Positions 1 through 10,508 of a stretch of 64,000 nt of DNA are shown here, one piece after another. The number at the start of each line of letters is the position of its first letter. Position 1 is the first letter of the stretch. The notes under the pieces were generated by a model. That model saw nothing but the letters and a program-made list of their open reading frames with translations. It searched no databases and was not told where the DNA came from. The DNA is from Deltaproteobacteria bacterium (GTDB lineage Bacteria; Desulfobacterota; Desulfomonilia; Desulfomonilales; Desulfomonilaceae), in NCBI GenBank assembly GCA_021777225.1, contig JAJYDQ010000002.1:42001-106000 (forward strand), given 5' to 3'. Made by a program: the position numbers and the translations under genes.

Positions 1-3000
1 CGTCTGAACCGAGAGACAGTTCGTGATGTAATCTTGGCTCCCCGAAAGGTCTGCCTTCTTTATCCAGAAGACTGCTGGATATATGGGCCTTAAATTTGAT
101 CACAGGACCGGAAACTCGAAAAACATCAACTATAGCCTCGAACTTCTCGTTTTTGAATATCTTTAATGGCTTCATAAATCGAACATTCTGAATCACCATT
201 TCGGACGTGGAAGGATCAAGAATTTCCGCAGCTTTTCTCATAATCTCAATGCCACCTGCTCCAGGGAACACGGCCGCTCGATCGATTCGATGATCATTAA
301 GCAGTGGGTGAGAAGGATCGAGTTCGATCTTCATCTTTAGATGTTCACCTGGGATCAAAGATTCGATAGTTGCTTTTTGCCCCGCCAAGAAAAAGACTTT
401 CTCTGATTGTTCACCAGGGATGACAAATGCGTCTTTTTCAAAAGGTCCAAGCTTTCCCGCCACCAGAATTTCAGGTGAGCCCGACGATCTGGCTAACTCC
501 TGCATAAAAGCCGACACACCATTTTCCGGAGGAATGAAGTCTATCCCAGCCCCCTCAAGGCTTTGTTGAACGCTTCCTCTGGTAGCCATACCTACTTCGG
601 CCCAAGGAGCCCAGTCAATTATAGACGCCCGGACCTCGTTGTCTCCGTCCATTCTACGCAACAGGTGCGCGAGAGAGTCATTGGCTGCTGAATAGTCAAT
701 CTGCGCGATATTGCCAAATCTACCGGCCACGCTGCCAAAACCTATAATTCGTCTTGGTGGAAGCTGTAGCCTTTCTAAAGATGCAAGGATATTTCTTGCC
801 CCTACGACCTTAACGTCGAAAACCAGCCTCATTTGATCCATCGTCTTGGAACTGAGAGATCGGCTGATGTCGATGCCCGCTCCATGAACAAACACATCCA
901 CACGACCACAAAGCCGACCTATTTCATTAATAGCCCTGTCCACCGCTCCCGGATCTGTGATGTCAACCCCACGATAAATGACTTCAGACCCAAAGTTTCT
1001 GAGCTTTTTCAAGTTTATAAAGACTTCTCCCTCGTTCCTGAGTCTTGAAAGCTCCTTTTCTACTGACACAGGGGTAGGGGACTTGCCTTCGCGTTTGTGG
1101 CGCTCAACTATTTTAAGTTTTTCCTGGTTCCATTCTTCGGGCCCGTAGGTGGACAGGGACTCGGATCGAGGCGACAACGTGGTTCTTCCAAATATCACAA
1201 ACGTCACAGGAACCTGCGTGGCGATTCCTTTAATGCACTCCGCTGTGATGCCTCTGGCGCCCCCGGTCACAAGGATCACCTCACCCTGACTAACGAGGTT
1301 GGAAGTTTCTGCCATTTCCGGGGAAAGAGCAAACCTTACGCTTCGCAGTTTGAGATCGCTACTAACGCCTGTCTCAAGGGGAAAGTCTTCAATCAGGCTT
1401 CGGAAGACAATTTCAGGACCATTCTTCTCCAGGATTTCCGGGTGAATATCCAGGCATTTGCATATGGTTCGAGGGTATTCCCTAGAAAATGATTTGGCCG
1501 CTCCAGTAATGGCCCCGCTAATGTAACCCGTATCTTTGGGCGCTTCAAAGCCACAAGCGCCATCTTCCGAGACTACATTTACCAGAAACACTGGGCCATT
1601 ATCAAAAGTCGCGGCCAATGTACGAAATAGCTCAAAAGAGTTATTTAACGAGGAATCAAGGTCAAATGACGCCGCAATGTTGATCAGTCCGATTTTACTG
1701 TTGTTTCGCGACTGAATTTCACCAGGGTCAATCAGTCGTGTAACAGGGATGGAACCAAACGCTTCTCTGACACCTGTTACAAAAGAATCTTCACCTCGGA
1801 AAACCAACACTTCATCTATGGCAGGGATAGTTGAGATTTTTCGAGTCTGCACGGTGACCAGTTTTGCTTCGTAAACATTTATCCTGGCTGAACTCAAGTT
1901 TGTTGGAGAAGGATCAAGCGATTTTTCTGGAACTTTATCCGACGGTTTATGAGACCCCTTTTCAACCACAAATCCTATAATGTGCTTTATGGTGGGGAAA
2001 TCGGCGATTTTAAGACCTTCTATCCGAGGAATCCCAAAAGTTTCCCTGACCTCTGTGATGAATTCAGCCTGCTTAACCGTATCAATTCCGAGGTCAGCTT
2101 CCAGGTCCAGATCGGGATCCAGCATTTCTGAAGGATATCCTGTCTTGGCCGAAAGCAATTCTAATATCTTGGTTCCAACTTCAGCTTCGTCCTGGGTCCT
2201 TTGATCAATGGGAATGGAAGCTTGATTTGCCTCTACAGTGGTCTGAGGGGGCGCCGATGCGGATGTGCGTTCCATGACGAAATTGATGATATGCTCGATG
2301 GTTGGGAACTCCGCTATCTTTAGACCTTCAATTCTAGGGATGTTGAATTTCTCACGAACGTCGGAAATGAATTCAGCCTGTTTCACCGTGTCAATTCCGA
2401 GGTCAGCTTCGAGATCGAGACTCGTATCAAGCATATCTGGGGGATAACCTGTTTTTTCCGAGAGCAAGGCCAAAATCGTTTGTCTAATTTCGTCAATTGC
2501 AAGTACTGAATCTGAATTTGTCGCTACGGCCGCTAATGCCGGTTGATTCAACGCAGCCGGTTCGATCCTGACTACGGCTGGTTTCTCTGCTGCTATGCGT
2601 TCCACCATCCTCAAAGTTCTATTTTGAATTGAAACCACAGGATCTTGATAACCTGAAATTTCTTTCAGCCATTTACGGTTTGCGGTGAAATCTGTAACTC
2701 GATTTTCTTCATGACTCACTATTTTGTAGAGGGACATCACAATCTGTGATCCGAATCCAGCCGCTAATCTCAGAGCGTATTCTGCGTCACAGTGGCCCCC
2801 ATGACTGAGGTTCATGTCCTTAAATTCTGGATCAGGGACCCTGAGATTTGGGATAGGAGGCAATCTACGCTTTTGGAGACATCTCAACGCAACGACATCT
2901 TCAATCCCTACTCCCATAGTATGACCGGTAAAACCTTTCGTATTGGCTATGGGAATAATCCCGGCGCTTTCTCCGAAAGTTGAACGCAGAGCCTTGATCT

Positions 3001-6000
3001 CGGCGGACGAACTCCCGCCCCGTTTCGGAGAATACGTTTCATGTGACATGAAGAACATTTTCCTGGCCAGTTCGTGACGGGATATACCGGATTGTTTCTC
3101 CCATCTTGAGATCATCTTCTCCATGACGGTCACAATATGATCAACATCAAGGCGTGTTCCATGGAAACCACTGTTTGCAACTGCTCCCGCTTCGATAGAG
3201 GCGATTGGTTCCATACCCCTCTGTTTTACGAGATCTTCATTTTCGAGGACTATAGCCGCAGCAGCAGAACCCAATATCAGTCCATGTCTACGATCATCAA
3301 ATGGCAGGGCAGCTTCATCTACGTTGGCGTTAGTAGTGGCCGCTCCCATTGCCAGGAACCCGGAACCTATCCATGGGAACAGTTGCCTTCCAGCTACGTC
3401 GTCCGCTGCAACGACCAATACTCTTTTAGCCTGACCTGTTCTTATCCAGTCTTTCGCAAGAAGAATCGCCTGCGTAGTTCCGGCGCAAGCAGCGTCAACA
3501 TGGGTGTTTGGTCCCTGCGCCTTGATCAGTTGCGCCAATTGGCTGTGTCCCATACTCATGACTCTTAAAAGAAAGTTCCTGTTAAAAGTATAGAGTTCAC
3601 CGGAGTTTGCTCCACTGAGTCCGTCGAATTCTTCTGTGAACCAGCTGGTTATGGATTCTTTTACGCGATCGTCTTCAATTCTTTGAACAATTCCAGTGTA
3701 AAAATCAATAAGCCGCTTCTTCGCTCCAGCTCCATATCTGGCACGCGCCTCCTTGGTCACTTCATCCACCAATGACGCCATACCGGGGAAAGCTGATGCG
3801 AAAATTACTCCCGTTTCTTCTCTTAGATCTGGTGATAAGGTCCAAGCTCCAGGTAGTTCACCTCCCGTCGTAGTTGTCTTGACTTGCTGAATTAGTGGTA
3901 CACCGGCGTCTTTAAGGGCTTCCAAGCCTGCTGCTACAGCCAGCCTGGTTGTTACATCCATGGTGTCTACAAGGCGTCTTTCAAGCCCGAACTCCTCTAC
4001 AACCGATTCGTGGTCTTCAAAAAAACCGGCGAGTTTGATGACTCCAGACATGTTATCAACGATCTGAAGTTCCACTTCGCCGGCAGGGCCTTTAAAAAGC
4101 CGTTCGACATTTTTATCGAGCATCTCACGACGGGTTGTTTCAGGAACCTTCTTTATGAAATTCTTTCCCAGAATAAGGTCATCAAGATTTGCCTTGTCAA
4201 AAGCAAACCGAATATCCGTAGGTAATCCCGTCGACATTCCTGAAATCACAACGGGCTTTAGATCCATGCCCTCAGTTTTCAGAAGGTTCGACGTCCTTTC
4301 AAGCGGTAAGATATTTTCTACAAAACTGGTGAAACTTGACTTGATCAGACTCTTTATCGGCGCTCCCTGAAGTTCCAGAAAGCGCTTGAATTCCATTTTC
4401 GAAGCGATTTCGCGCAACTCGGTATCAAGAAGCCCGTCTAGAGGCGATGGAATCTCCTTTGATTTGTTGGCCTCCTTTTTCGAAAGACGGTCGTCGGTCT
4501 CACCAACTGATGAAACGATGGCAAGAGTAGGCCTTTTACGAATCGGGTGAACATTCTGAGGCTGTGTCGGAGACTCTGCAGCCGGAATATCCAACTCAAA
4601 ACCTTCTACGATCAAGGCGGCAATGGATTCGAACAACTGCATGATCCCTCCCTTTTTGGGATGGTTTGTAGGTAACGCGAGCGAATCCTTGGGTAATGTG
4701 TCGAGTGTTAGATTTGTCATAACTCGTTTGGGACCGCATTCTACGAACACTCGAATTCCATCCCCATGTAGCCGCCTGAGTGTTTTTACCCACTCCACCG
4801 GGGCAGCGAACTGTTTTCCCAAAAGGTCCCTGATTCTGGCAGGAGCGCCGGGTCCCACCGGATAGTAATCGCCTGTGACATTTGAAATGATGGCTATGGC
4901 AGGTGATGAAACTTTTAACTTTTCGAGTGTTTTCATAAAGGGCTCACGCGCAGGGGCGACAACGCCCGAATGGAATGCCGCTGATACTGGTATTAGCAGG
5001 CCTTCCAAGCCTCTCTCCCTGAAAAGTTCCCCAGCTTTTTTCACGGCTGCAGTCTCACCTGAAATCACGGTCTGTTTTGGCGAATTTTTGTTCGCCGCTA
5101 CCACATATCCGTCAACTTGAGCCAAAACCTCTTCGACCAGTCTAGCGTCCGTGGGGATGCTCATCATTAAACCTGGATCAGCTATGCTAACCCTTGCCAT
5201 TTCTCGGCCGCGAACAGCCACCGCTTCCAACGCGTCGCGGAACGAAAAAACGCCGGAAGCCACGCAGGCGGCATACTCCCCGAGTGAATGCCCCGCACAA
5301 GCGACCGCTCGCATTCCCATTTTTTCGAGCAAACGAAAAATGGCCGTATCAGCCGTCAAGATCATAGGCTGCAAAATCTGAGTGTCTTTTATAATGTCAC
5401 TTGCGCCTGATTCGGGAATTTGAGCCGGATCAGGGAAGACTAGGGAACTGATCTCCTTTTGACCGAGTTCTTTCATTATTTCATCAGCTTCCCTAAATGT
5501 GTCCGCCACTATCGGAAATCTGTCGCACAGATCCCTTAACATGTAAGGATACTGCGACCCTTGACCAGGGAAAAGAAATGCGGCGCCGGGTGAATTACGT
5601 GATGGCTTACCCTCTGAAAAATAGACCCCTCTGGCGCCTAAAAAGCCCCTTTTGGCCGGGTCTTGAAGGGCCTCGAGTATTGAAGACAATTTCTTTGAGG
5701 TAGCTTCGATATCCGACGCGGCAAAGCCAAACCTCAAATTGAAACTTTGACATTCATTTCTATGCGTCTCCGCCTGGTTCGCATATGTTGACGGATTGAT
5801 CCCCTCGAGGATAGTGCGAATTTTTGCAATTAATTCGTCTGGATTGTTTCCACCGATAGCCCATATTGTCCCATCCAGGCTCAACTTGTCGGGCTTGGGC
5901 CAATCGGGTTTGACAAATTTAACTACCGGAAGTTGTAAGGGTCTATTTGCCGGTACCAAACGCAAAGCCGGATTATATTCTTGGAGGACAATATGAAAGT

Positions 6001-9000
6001 TTGTGCCGCCAAAACCGAACGCGCTAACGCCGGCGCGTCTGAATGACCTGTCCGAAGTTTTCCATTCCCGAGCTTCAGTTATTAAAGAAAGAGGTGAAGA
6101 GTCCCAGTCTATGCATGGGTTGGGATTAGTTACGTTTATGGTTGGTGGCAGTGATTGATGATATAGGCTAAGAATTGCCTTTATCATTCCTGCCGAACCG
6201 GCTGCCGCTTTTAAGTGCCCAAGCTGTGATTTCACGGATCCAATGCCTACTGAGCCCGAGGGAGATCCGGCATTCCTAAAGAATTTGTCAAGAATCATTA
6301 GTTCGGTTTTGTCGCCAACGGCAGTAGATGTTCCATGAGCCTCAATGAGTCCGATTGTGGCCGGGTCCACACCTGAATTTTCCAGACAAGCCCGGATGGC
6401 TCGTTCCTGACCCGCTGCGTTCGGCGCTGTTATGCCCTTGCCTCGTCCATCAGAAGACGACCCCACGTCGAGAATTAGAGCGTAAATTCTATCTCCACTC
6501 GACAAAGCGTCGGAAAGCCGTTTCATAACCATGACACCGGCGCCTTCACCCATGACAAAGCCGTTAGCCGAAACGTCAAAGGGCCTGCTTCCATCCGGTG
6601 AAAGAGCGCCGACTTTGCAGAATTTTACGAATATTGATGGTTGCATCGAGGTGTCAACACCACCCGCTATGGCGCAATCCATTGTTCTCGATCGTAGACC
6701 TGAGACAGCGTTCATTATTGCGGCCATAGATGATGCGCACGCAGCGTCCACAGTGAAATTGGGGCCTTCCAGGTTAAATACATTGGCAATTCTGCCGGAA
6801 ATCACATTGGCCAACTCGCCGGGCAATGAATCCTCAGTTATTTCCGGAAGCCCGGCAAGGAAACGGCCGCGAAAATCTTCAATAATTTTCTCGCTAATCG
6901 ATGAATCAACATTTACCGAAGCCATCGCTTCACGCATCCGCAGCAGAGTTCGAGGTAATCCTACCCGTTCTGCATACAAATCAGTGATTTCACCACCCAT
7001 GCTATTTCCGATAACAGTCCCTACCCGCTGCCCCTTGAGCGCTTCAGGCGACAGCCCTGCATCCGTCAATGCGTCAGCCACGCAAGCTATGGCCATTTTC
7101 TGAGTCCGGTCCATTTTTTGCGCGACAGTCGGAGGAATCCGATATTTGAGAGGATCAAAGTTGAAATCACAAATGAAGCCGCCTATCTTTGAATAGGTTT
7201 TGTCCGGAACCCGTGGATCCGAATCGTAGTAAAGATCTACCGACCCCCACCTTTCATCAGGTGTTGGTATTATGCCACTCCTTTTCTCAACTATCTGACG
7301 CCAGAACTTTTCCGGCGAATCGGATCCCGGAAGCCGCAAGCCGATTCCAATTACTGCTATTGGCTCATTGTCGGATTTCAGTTCCACTTTTTGTGTTGGT
7401 TCGAAATCCTCGCCGGGTTCATTAGAATTCATGGCGTTGACTCCTGTTTGAATGGCTTCAATTTGTTTAAAAGCCTTCAATTGAGTTGTTGCTGTGGTAT
7501 GGGCAGGCTCAAGCAATTTGAGCCTATTAGCTGTTTCTGTATAAATTTGTTGTCCTTTGTAAATGAGATTCTCATGGAGCCTAGCAATGGTAGTGGGTTC
7601 GTCTAACAAGCACGCGACTTGTCCCATGAGATATAGGCCTCTTTCGATTTGCTCTTGAGGGCTCAACTCACAAAATTGAGGGCAATCGGATTGTGAAGTC
7701 GCAGGATCAATAGCGCATCCCTTTGAAGCCAGACGAAGACCGCCGAGGTTATCCTGTTCATAAAATTCCTTGCGGTCCCGCAACGGCATCCCGGCCCGGA
7801 CACGTTCAAGCTCTCGCTCAACAAGTTTAGTGGCCATCTGTGAACACGCTACTCTTGTCATAGTGTTTACAGTCCGGCCTACTACTACAGTATCACGCGA
7901 CTCGAGAGTCAGTCTCCGGTAGGAATCGGTAATAGCCTTAGCTTTGACGGCTTCCTCGGTCGTAAGGTAAGCGGTTCCGAGCTGAAGTCCAACCTTGAGG
8001 CCCTTTTCAGTAAGATGATCTGTCATGCCCGCGATAAATGCTGATCCTCGCCGTGAGCCAATTCCACCAGCAAACAAAACACTCACCGCACTCAAATCCA
8101 GGCCATTTTTATGAGCTTCCTCCAATTGATTCAGGTTAGCGTTCCACAGATTGAGGCTGCTAAGGTTTCCGATGTGTCCACCGGACTCGCCTCCTTCAAA
8201 GACGAATCGTTTGAGACCTGCTTTCAGGGCCTCCGATAAGATTCCAGGTGAAGGGCAATGCAGATAGCAACAAGTGCCAATACCTTCAATTGTTGAGGCT
8301 AGTTCTGGACCACCAGCAGCCAGGATCGCAAATTTGGGGGGATTGGAGCGCATTATTTCTAGATGCGCTTCATAACGGCTACGATTGACCTCGAGCCCTA
8401 TCAGGCCTACTCCAAATCTTGATCCATTTTTTTCACGTGCCTGTTCAAGGGTCTCCTGAGCTATCGGTCCGGGCATATTCCCCAACGCCAGGAATGGCAA
8501 TCCGCCTCCGTCAGCGACTGCTTTCAGAAAGTCCGCGTTGTCACTTACATGAGCCATTGGACCTTGCACAACCGGAAATTTTACACCGTGCTCAAGGCTG
8601 ATCGCGGATCCTTCTTCAAAAGGCCATTGTGAAGGGCCATTTTTCATAGCGTCCACAAACTTTTTAATTACATCGGAAACAGAATGGCTTTCCTTGAACA
8701 GGCCCTTATTGATTACTAAATCCTCAGAAAATGGGAAAATGGAATCATCAATGTCAGGTGTAGCAGTGGGGTGGCCGATTGTCTTCGAAAGAATTTCTCT
8801 ATATTCGTCAAAATCTTCCGTTGCCATGGACTCTTCAAATTTTTTAAGTTCTCGAATTTTTTTTGTTCCTATGCGCGAATAAGCTCGGAAGACGCGACCT
8901 GAAACTTCATTTAATGTTGTGGATGAAGGCAAATTGAGATTGGTGAAAAACTTCTTGAGTTCGGGATCAATCGCTGACTCATCAGTTAATAACAGGTGGT

Positions 9001-9541
9001 AATCCAGGACAATTCCGGTCGCTCCTGCCCTGATTGCACCCGCCGCGGTGCATGGTCCGACACCCCCCTGATGGAAGACGGGTAACGTAGAGGCTTCGAG
9101 GACTTGTTGCAGCAGTACAAACCCATGCGTTGCGCTGACCCATCCACCAGCTTCGGTTCCTTTTGCGATCAGCCCTTGGGCGCAGAGCCGTTCAGCCTGC
9201 CTCACATGTTCAACGGAACCGACCTCGATCAGGACAGGAAATGGTAATTTCGACAAGGCGCCGTCATCAATAGATTTTAGAAGATCGCTATCCTCCATTG
9301 GAACAATAGCAAGTTTTATTCCTGACACCTTTCCTGAATGTATCAGGTCGTTGACATGGGCCCGTATCCCACGCGAGATAGAGGTGTCTGAGGCAAATAG
9401 GGCTTGACCAGCAGTCACGTGATCAATTACACCGACCCCTCCCAGTTCTGTAACCTTGTTTATTAACCGGCAGTCCTGATTAAAGTAGGGATTAATGAAA
9501 ATTATCGGTATTGTCATATTAAGTTGGCTAATGATATTCAT
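1..9541 (-). CDS. Giant PUFA/polyketide synthase-like protein (NMO-NMO-KS-AT-KS-ACP-ACP-KR-DH), 3' end outside window
   Basis: Multidomain synthase that probably builds a long-chain lipid or polyketide on its own carrier domains; the product is unknown. 3180 residues are visible and the reading frame runs off the left edge. Approximate order: two nitronate-monooxygenase/PfaD-like flavin barrels (residues 1-280 and 285-640; motifs PVFHQGGVGP and GGESGGHIGN), KS1 (725-1180; Cys935 in VDAACASS, EAHGTST, GHLKAAAG), AT (1320-1620; GHSLGEY, Ser1419), KS2 (1760-2230; Cys2019 in VDAACAGT, KGFTGHTMG), ACP1 and ACP2 (around 2385 and 2488), KR (2750-2995; TGGARGIT and a Ser/Tyr pair) and the start of a hot-dog DH (from about 3070, NDHRIDRAAVFPG). 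I checked that KS1, AT, KS2 and ACP active-site codons share one frame. The ATG at 9541 overlaps the stop of the TetR gene (ATGA) and has an AAGGTGA Shine-Dalgarno. Both ACPs read GIDTVKQAE, with Thr instead of the usual Ser. Family assignment is firm; product is inference. Confidence 0.88.
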   Translation of the reverse strand, partial: MNIISQLNMTIPIIFINPYFNQDCRLINKVTELGGVGVIDHVTAGQALFASDTSISRGIRAHVNDLIHSGKVSGIKLAIVPMEDSDLLKSIDDGALSKLPFPVLIEVGSVEHVRQAERLCAQGLIAKGTEAGGWVSATHGFVLLQQVLEASTLPVFHQGGVGPCTAAGAIRAGATGIVLDYHLLLTDESAIDPELKKFFTNLNLPSSTTLNEVSGRVFRAYSRIGTKKIRELKKFEESMATEDFDEYREILSKTIGHPTATPDIDDSIFPFSEDLVINKGLFKESHSVSDVIKKFVDAMKNGPSQWPFEEGSAISLEHGVKFPVVQGPMAHVSDNADFLKAVADGGGLPFLALGNMPGPIAQETLEQAREKNGSRFGVGLIGLEVNRSRYEAHLEIMRSNPPKFAILAAGGPELASTIEGIGTCCYLHCPSPGILSEALKAGLKRFVFEGGESGGHIGNLSSLNLWNANLNQLEEAHKNGLDLSAVSVLFAGGIGSRRGSAFIAGMTDHLTEKGLKVGLQLGTAYLTTEEAVKAKAITDSYRRLTLESRDTVVVGRTVNTMTRVACSQMATKLVERELERVRAGMPLRDRKEFYEQDNLGGLRLASKGCAIDPATSQSDCPQFCELSPQEQIERGLYLMGQVACLLDEPTTIARLHENLIYKGQQIYTETANRLKLLEPAHTTATTQLKAFKQIEAIQTGVNAMNSNEPGEDFEPTQKVELKSDNEPIAVIGIGLRLPGSDSPEKFWRQIVEKRSGIIPTPDERWGSVDLYYDSDPRVPDKTYSKIGGFICDFNFDPLKYRIPPTVAQKMDRTQKMAIACVADALTDAGLSPEALKGQRVGTVIGNSMGGEITDLYAERVGLPRTLLRMREAMASVNVDSSISEKIIEDFRGRFLAGLPEITEDSLPGELANVISGRIANVFNLEGPNFTVDAACASSMAAIMNAVSGLRSRTMDCAIAGGVDTSMQPSIFVKFCKVGALSPDGSRPFDVSANGFVMGEGAGVMVMKRLSDALSSGDRIYALILDVGSSSDGRGKGITAPNAAGQERAIRACLENSGVDPATIGLIEAHGTSTAVGDKTELMILDKFFRNAGSPSGSVGIGSVKSQLGHLKAAAGSAGMIKAILSLYHQSLPPTINVTNPNPCIDWDSSPLSLITEAREWKTSDRSFRRAGVSAFGFGGTNFHIVLQEYNPALRLVPANRPLQLPVVKFVKPDWPKPDKLSLDGTIWAIGGNNPDELIAKIRTILEGINPSTYANQAETHRNECQSFNLRFGFAASDIEATSKKLSSILEALQDPAKRGFLGARGVYFSEGKPSRNSPGAAFLFPGQGSQYPYMLRDLCDRFPIVADTFREADEIMKELGQKEISSLVFPDPAQIPESGASDIIKDTQILQPMILTADTAIFRLLEKMGMRAVACAGHSLGEYAACVASGVFSFRDALEAVAVRGREMARVSIADPGLMMSIPTDARLVEEVLAQVDGYVVAANKNSPKQTVISGETAAVKKAGELFRERGLEGLLIPVSAAFHSGVVAPAREPFMKTLEKLKVSSPAIAIISNVTGDYYPVGPGAPARIRDLLGKQFAAPVEWVKTLRRLHGDGIRVFVECGPKRVMTNLTLDTLPKDSLALPTNHPKKGGIMQLFESIAALIVEGFELDIPAAESPTQPQNVHPIRKRPTLAIVSSVGETDDRLSKKEANKSKEIPSPLDGLLDTELREIASKMEFKRFLELQGAPIKSLIKSSFTSFVENILPLERTSNLLKTEGMDLKPVVISGMSTGLPTDIRFAFDKANLDDLILGKNFIKKVPETTRREMLDKNVERLFKGPAGEVELQIVDNMSGVIKLAGFFEDHESVVEEFGLERRLVDTMDVTTRLAVAAGLEALKDAGVPLIQQVKTTTTGGELPGAWTLSPDLREETGVIFASAFPGMASLVDEVTKEARARYGAGAKKRLIDFYTGIVQRIEDDRVKESITSWFTEEFDGLSGANSGELYTFNRNFLLRVMSMGHSQLAQLIKAQGPNTHVDAACAGTTQAILLAKDWIRTGQAKRVLVVAADDVAGRQLFPWIGSGFLAMGAATTNANVDEAALPFDDRRHGLILGSAAAAIVLENEDLVKQRGMEPIASIEAGAVANSGFHGTRLDVDHIVTVMEKMISRWEKQSGISRHELARKMFFMSHETYSPKRGGSSSAEIKALRSTFGESAGIIPIANTKGFTGHTMGVGIEDVVALRCLQKRRLPPIPNLRVPDPEFKDMNLSHGGHCDAEYALRLAAGFGSQIVMSLYKIVSHEENRVTDFTANRKWLKEISGYQDPVVSIQNRTLRMVERIAAEKPAVVRIEPAALNQPALAAVATNSDSVLAIDEIRQTILALLSEKTGYPPDMLDTSLDLEADLGIDTVKQAEFISDVREKFNIPRIEGLKIAEFPTIEHIINFVMERTSASAPPQTTVEANQASIPIDQRTQDEAEVGTKILELLSAKTGYPSEMLDPDLDLEADLGIDTVKQAEFITEVRETFGIPRIEGLKIADFPTIKHIIGFVVEKGSHKPSDKVPEKSLDPSPTNLSSARINVYEAKLVTVQTRKISTIPAIDEVLVFRGEDSFVTGVREAFGSIPVTRLIDPGEIQSRNNSKIGLINIAASFDLDSSLNNSFELFRTLAATFDNGPVFLVNVVSEDGACGFEAPKDTGYISGAITGAAKSFSREYPRTICKCLDIHPEILEKNGPEIVFRSLIEDFPLETGVSSDLKLRSVRFALSPEMAETSNLVSQGEVILVTGGARGITAECIKGIATQVPVTFVIFGRTTLSPRSESLSTYGPEEWNQEKLKIVERHKREGKSPTPVSVEKELSRLRNEGEVFINLKKLRNFGSEVIYRGVDITDPGAVDRAINEIGRLCGRVDVFVHGAGIDISRSLSSKTMDQMRLVFDVKVVGARNILASLERLQLPPRRIIGFGSVAGRFGNIAQIDYSAANDSLAHLLRRMDGDNEVRASIIDWAPWAEVGMATRGSVQQSLEGAGIDFIPPENGVSAFMQELARSSGSPEILVAGKLGPFEKDAFVIPGEQSEKVFFLAGQKATIESLIPGEHLKMKIELDPSHPLLNDHRIDRAAVFPGAGGIEIMRKAAEILDPSTSEMVIQNVRFMKPLKIFKNEKFEAIVDVFRVSGPVIKFKAHISSSLLDKEGRPFGEPRLHHELSLGSD

Positions 9542-10497
9542 GAAATCACCTTCAAGGGGTTAGTGTTCGAAGCCTGATCAGGTGGGATGGCAAAACCATA
9601 AAAAAGAACCTCTCGAACAGTATCTATTTCATCTAACAGGGACCTTTCAGCGCCCTCGCTAAGCCACTTTTGAATTACACCGTTAAGGAACCCTATAATT
9701 CCGTAAAAAACGGTAAAATAGTTCATCTGTTTTAGACAACCTGATCGGGAAGCCTTCCAACACCGACGCTTTAGACCTGGCAAAGCCAGAATCAGTTCCT
9801 GTATGAACTTCTCAGAAAATTCTCGACCGAAATCTTTGTGTTCCTGAATTATAACTTTGAAAAACGAAGAGTTTTGTTCAAAGAAACTGAGATACATTTT
9901 TATTACACTTTCAATAATAGTGAGTATATCGTCCTGGACACTGAGATCCTTGCGGGCCAATTCAACGAATTCTGACATGGTGTCTTCTTTGAGCGCCGTA
10001 AAAATGCTCTCTTTTGTCTTGAAGTAGCGGTAGACGGTCCCTTTTGCTATATCTGCCCTTTCCGCAATGGAATCGATCGTGGAAGTGTGAAAGCCTTTGT
10101 CGGAAAATTCAGTAAGAGCGGCTCGCAGAATTCTGCGTCTGACGTCCTTTTGCTTTTTCCTTTTTGATGTTTCAACTTCTGATGATCGTTTGAGGCTTTG
10201 AAACAAAAGGTCTTCAAGGATAAGTTCTCTGGGAACACCATTTACCTCAGCGATATCTATTGCGCTTCTGTAGAATTCTCGCATTAGCGTATCGGAATAA
10301 ATGGGAGAGGCGATAAGCGCTCTTGCTGCAAGATCGACCATGTTGAGAATTGTATCGGATCGAGTCGCTTCGTCGTAAGGAAGCGCGTGAAGCTGGGTTT
10401 CAAGTATTTTAATAATTTCTGGAATAGCGAAGGCATCCCGGTGGGCTTTGGTATTATTGACAATACTGTTGACAGCGTGTTCCATAGAAATATCCAT
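9538..10497 (-). CDS. TetR/AcrR-family regulator with long N-terminal extension
   Basis: Predicted DNA-binding repressor of the operon it heads. The ATG at 10497 has AGGAGT five bases upstream; a TTG two codons earlier lies against that site and is less likely. This gives 319 residues, well above the roughly 200 usual for TetR. The helix-turn-helix is at about residues 121-167 (IAERADIAKGTVYRYFKTKE), followed by a helical ligand-binding region. Residues 1-115 precede the DNA-binding domain; I recognise no family there, and a basic linker (KRKKQK) ends it. The stop overlaps the megasynthase start by ATGA, so the two are probably translationally coupled, and the regulator likely controls both itself and the synthase. 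Two inverted repeats just upstream are candidate operators. The ligand is unknown; an acyl-CoA or a product of the pathway would be a reasonable guess. Confidence 0.88.
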   Translation of the reverse strand: MDISMEHAVNSIVNNTKAHRDAFAIPEIIKILETQLHALPYDEATRSDTILNMVDLAARALIASPIYSDTLMREFYRSAIDIAEVNGVPRELILEDLLFQSLKRSSEVETSKRKKQKDVRRRILRAALTEFSDKGFHTSTIDSIAERADIAKGTVYRYFKTKESIFTALKEDTMSEFVELARKDLSVQDDILTIIESVIKMYLSFFEQNSSFFKVIIQEHKDFGREFSEKFIQELILALPGLKRRCWKASRSGCLKQMNYFTVFYGIIGFLNGVIQKWLSEGAERSLLDEIDTVREVLFYGFAIPPDQASNTNPLKVIS

Positions 10498-10508
10498 GAT
10501 CAACTCCT

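Noticed and set aside
3400..4260. Second KS domain as a chain-length factor lacking activity
   Set aside because: The Cys at residue 2019 and the GHTMG His block are present, so it is treated as a KS.
833..8882. Many plus-strand ORFs of 60-190 codons opposite the megasynthase, the longest at 6531-7103
   Set aside because: They lie antisense to well-kept KS, AT and ACP codons, have biased composition and no family resemblance.
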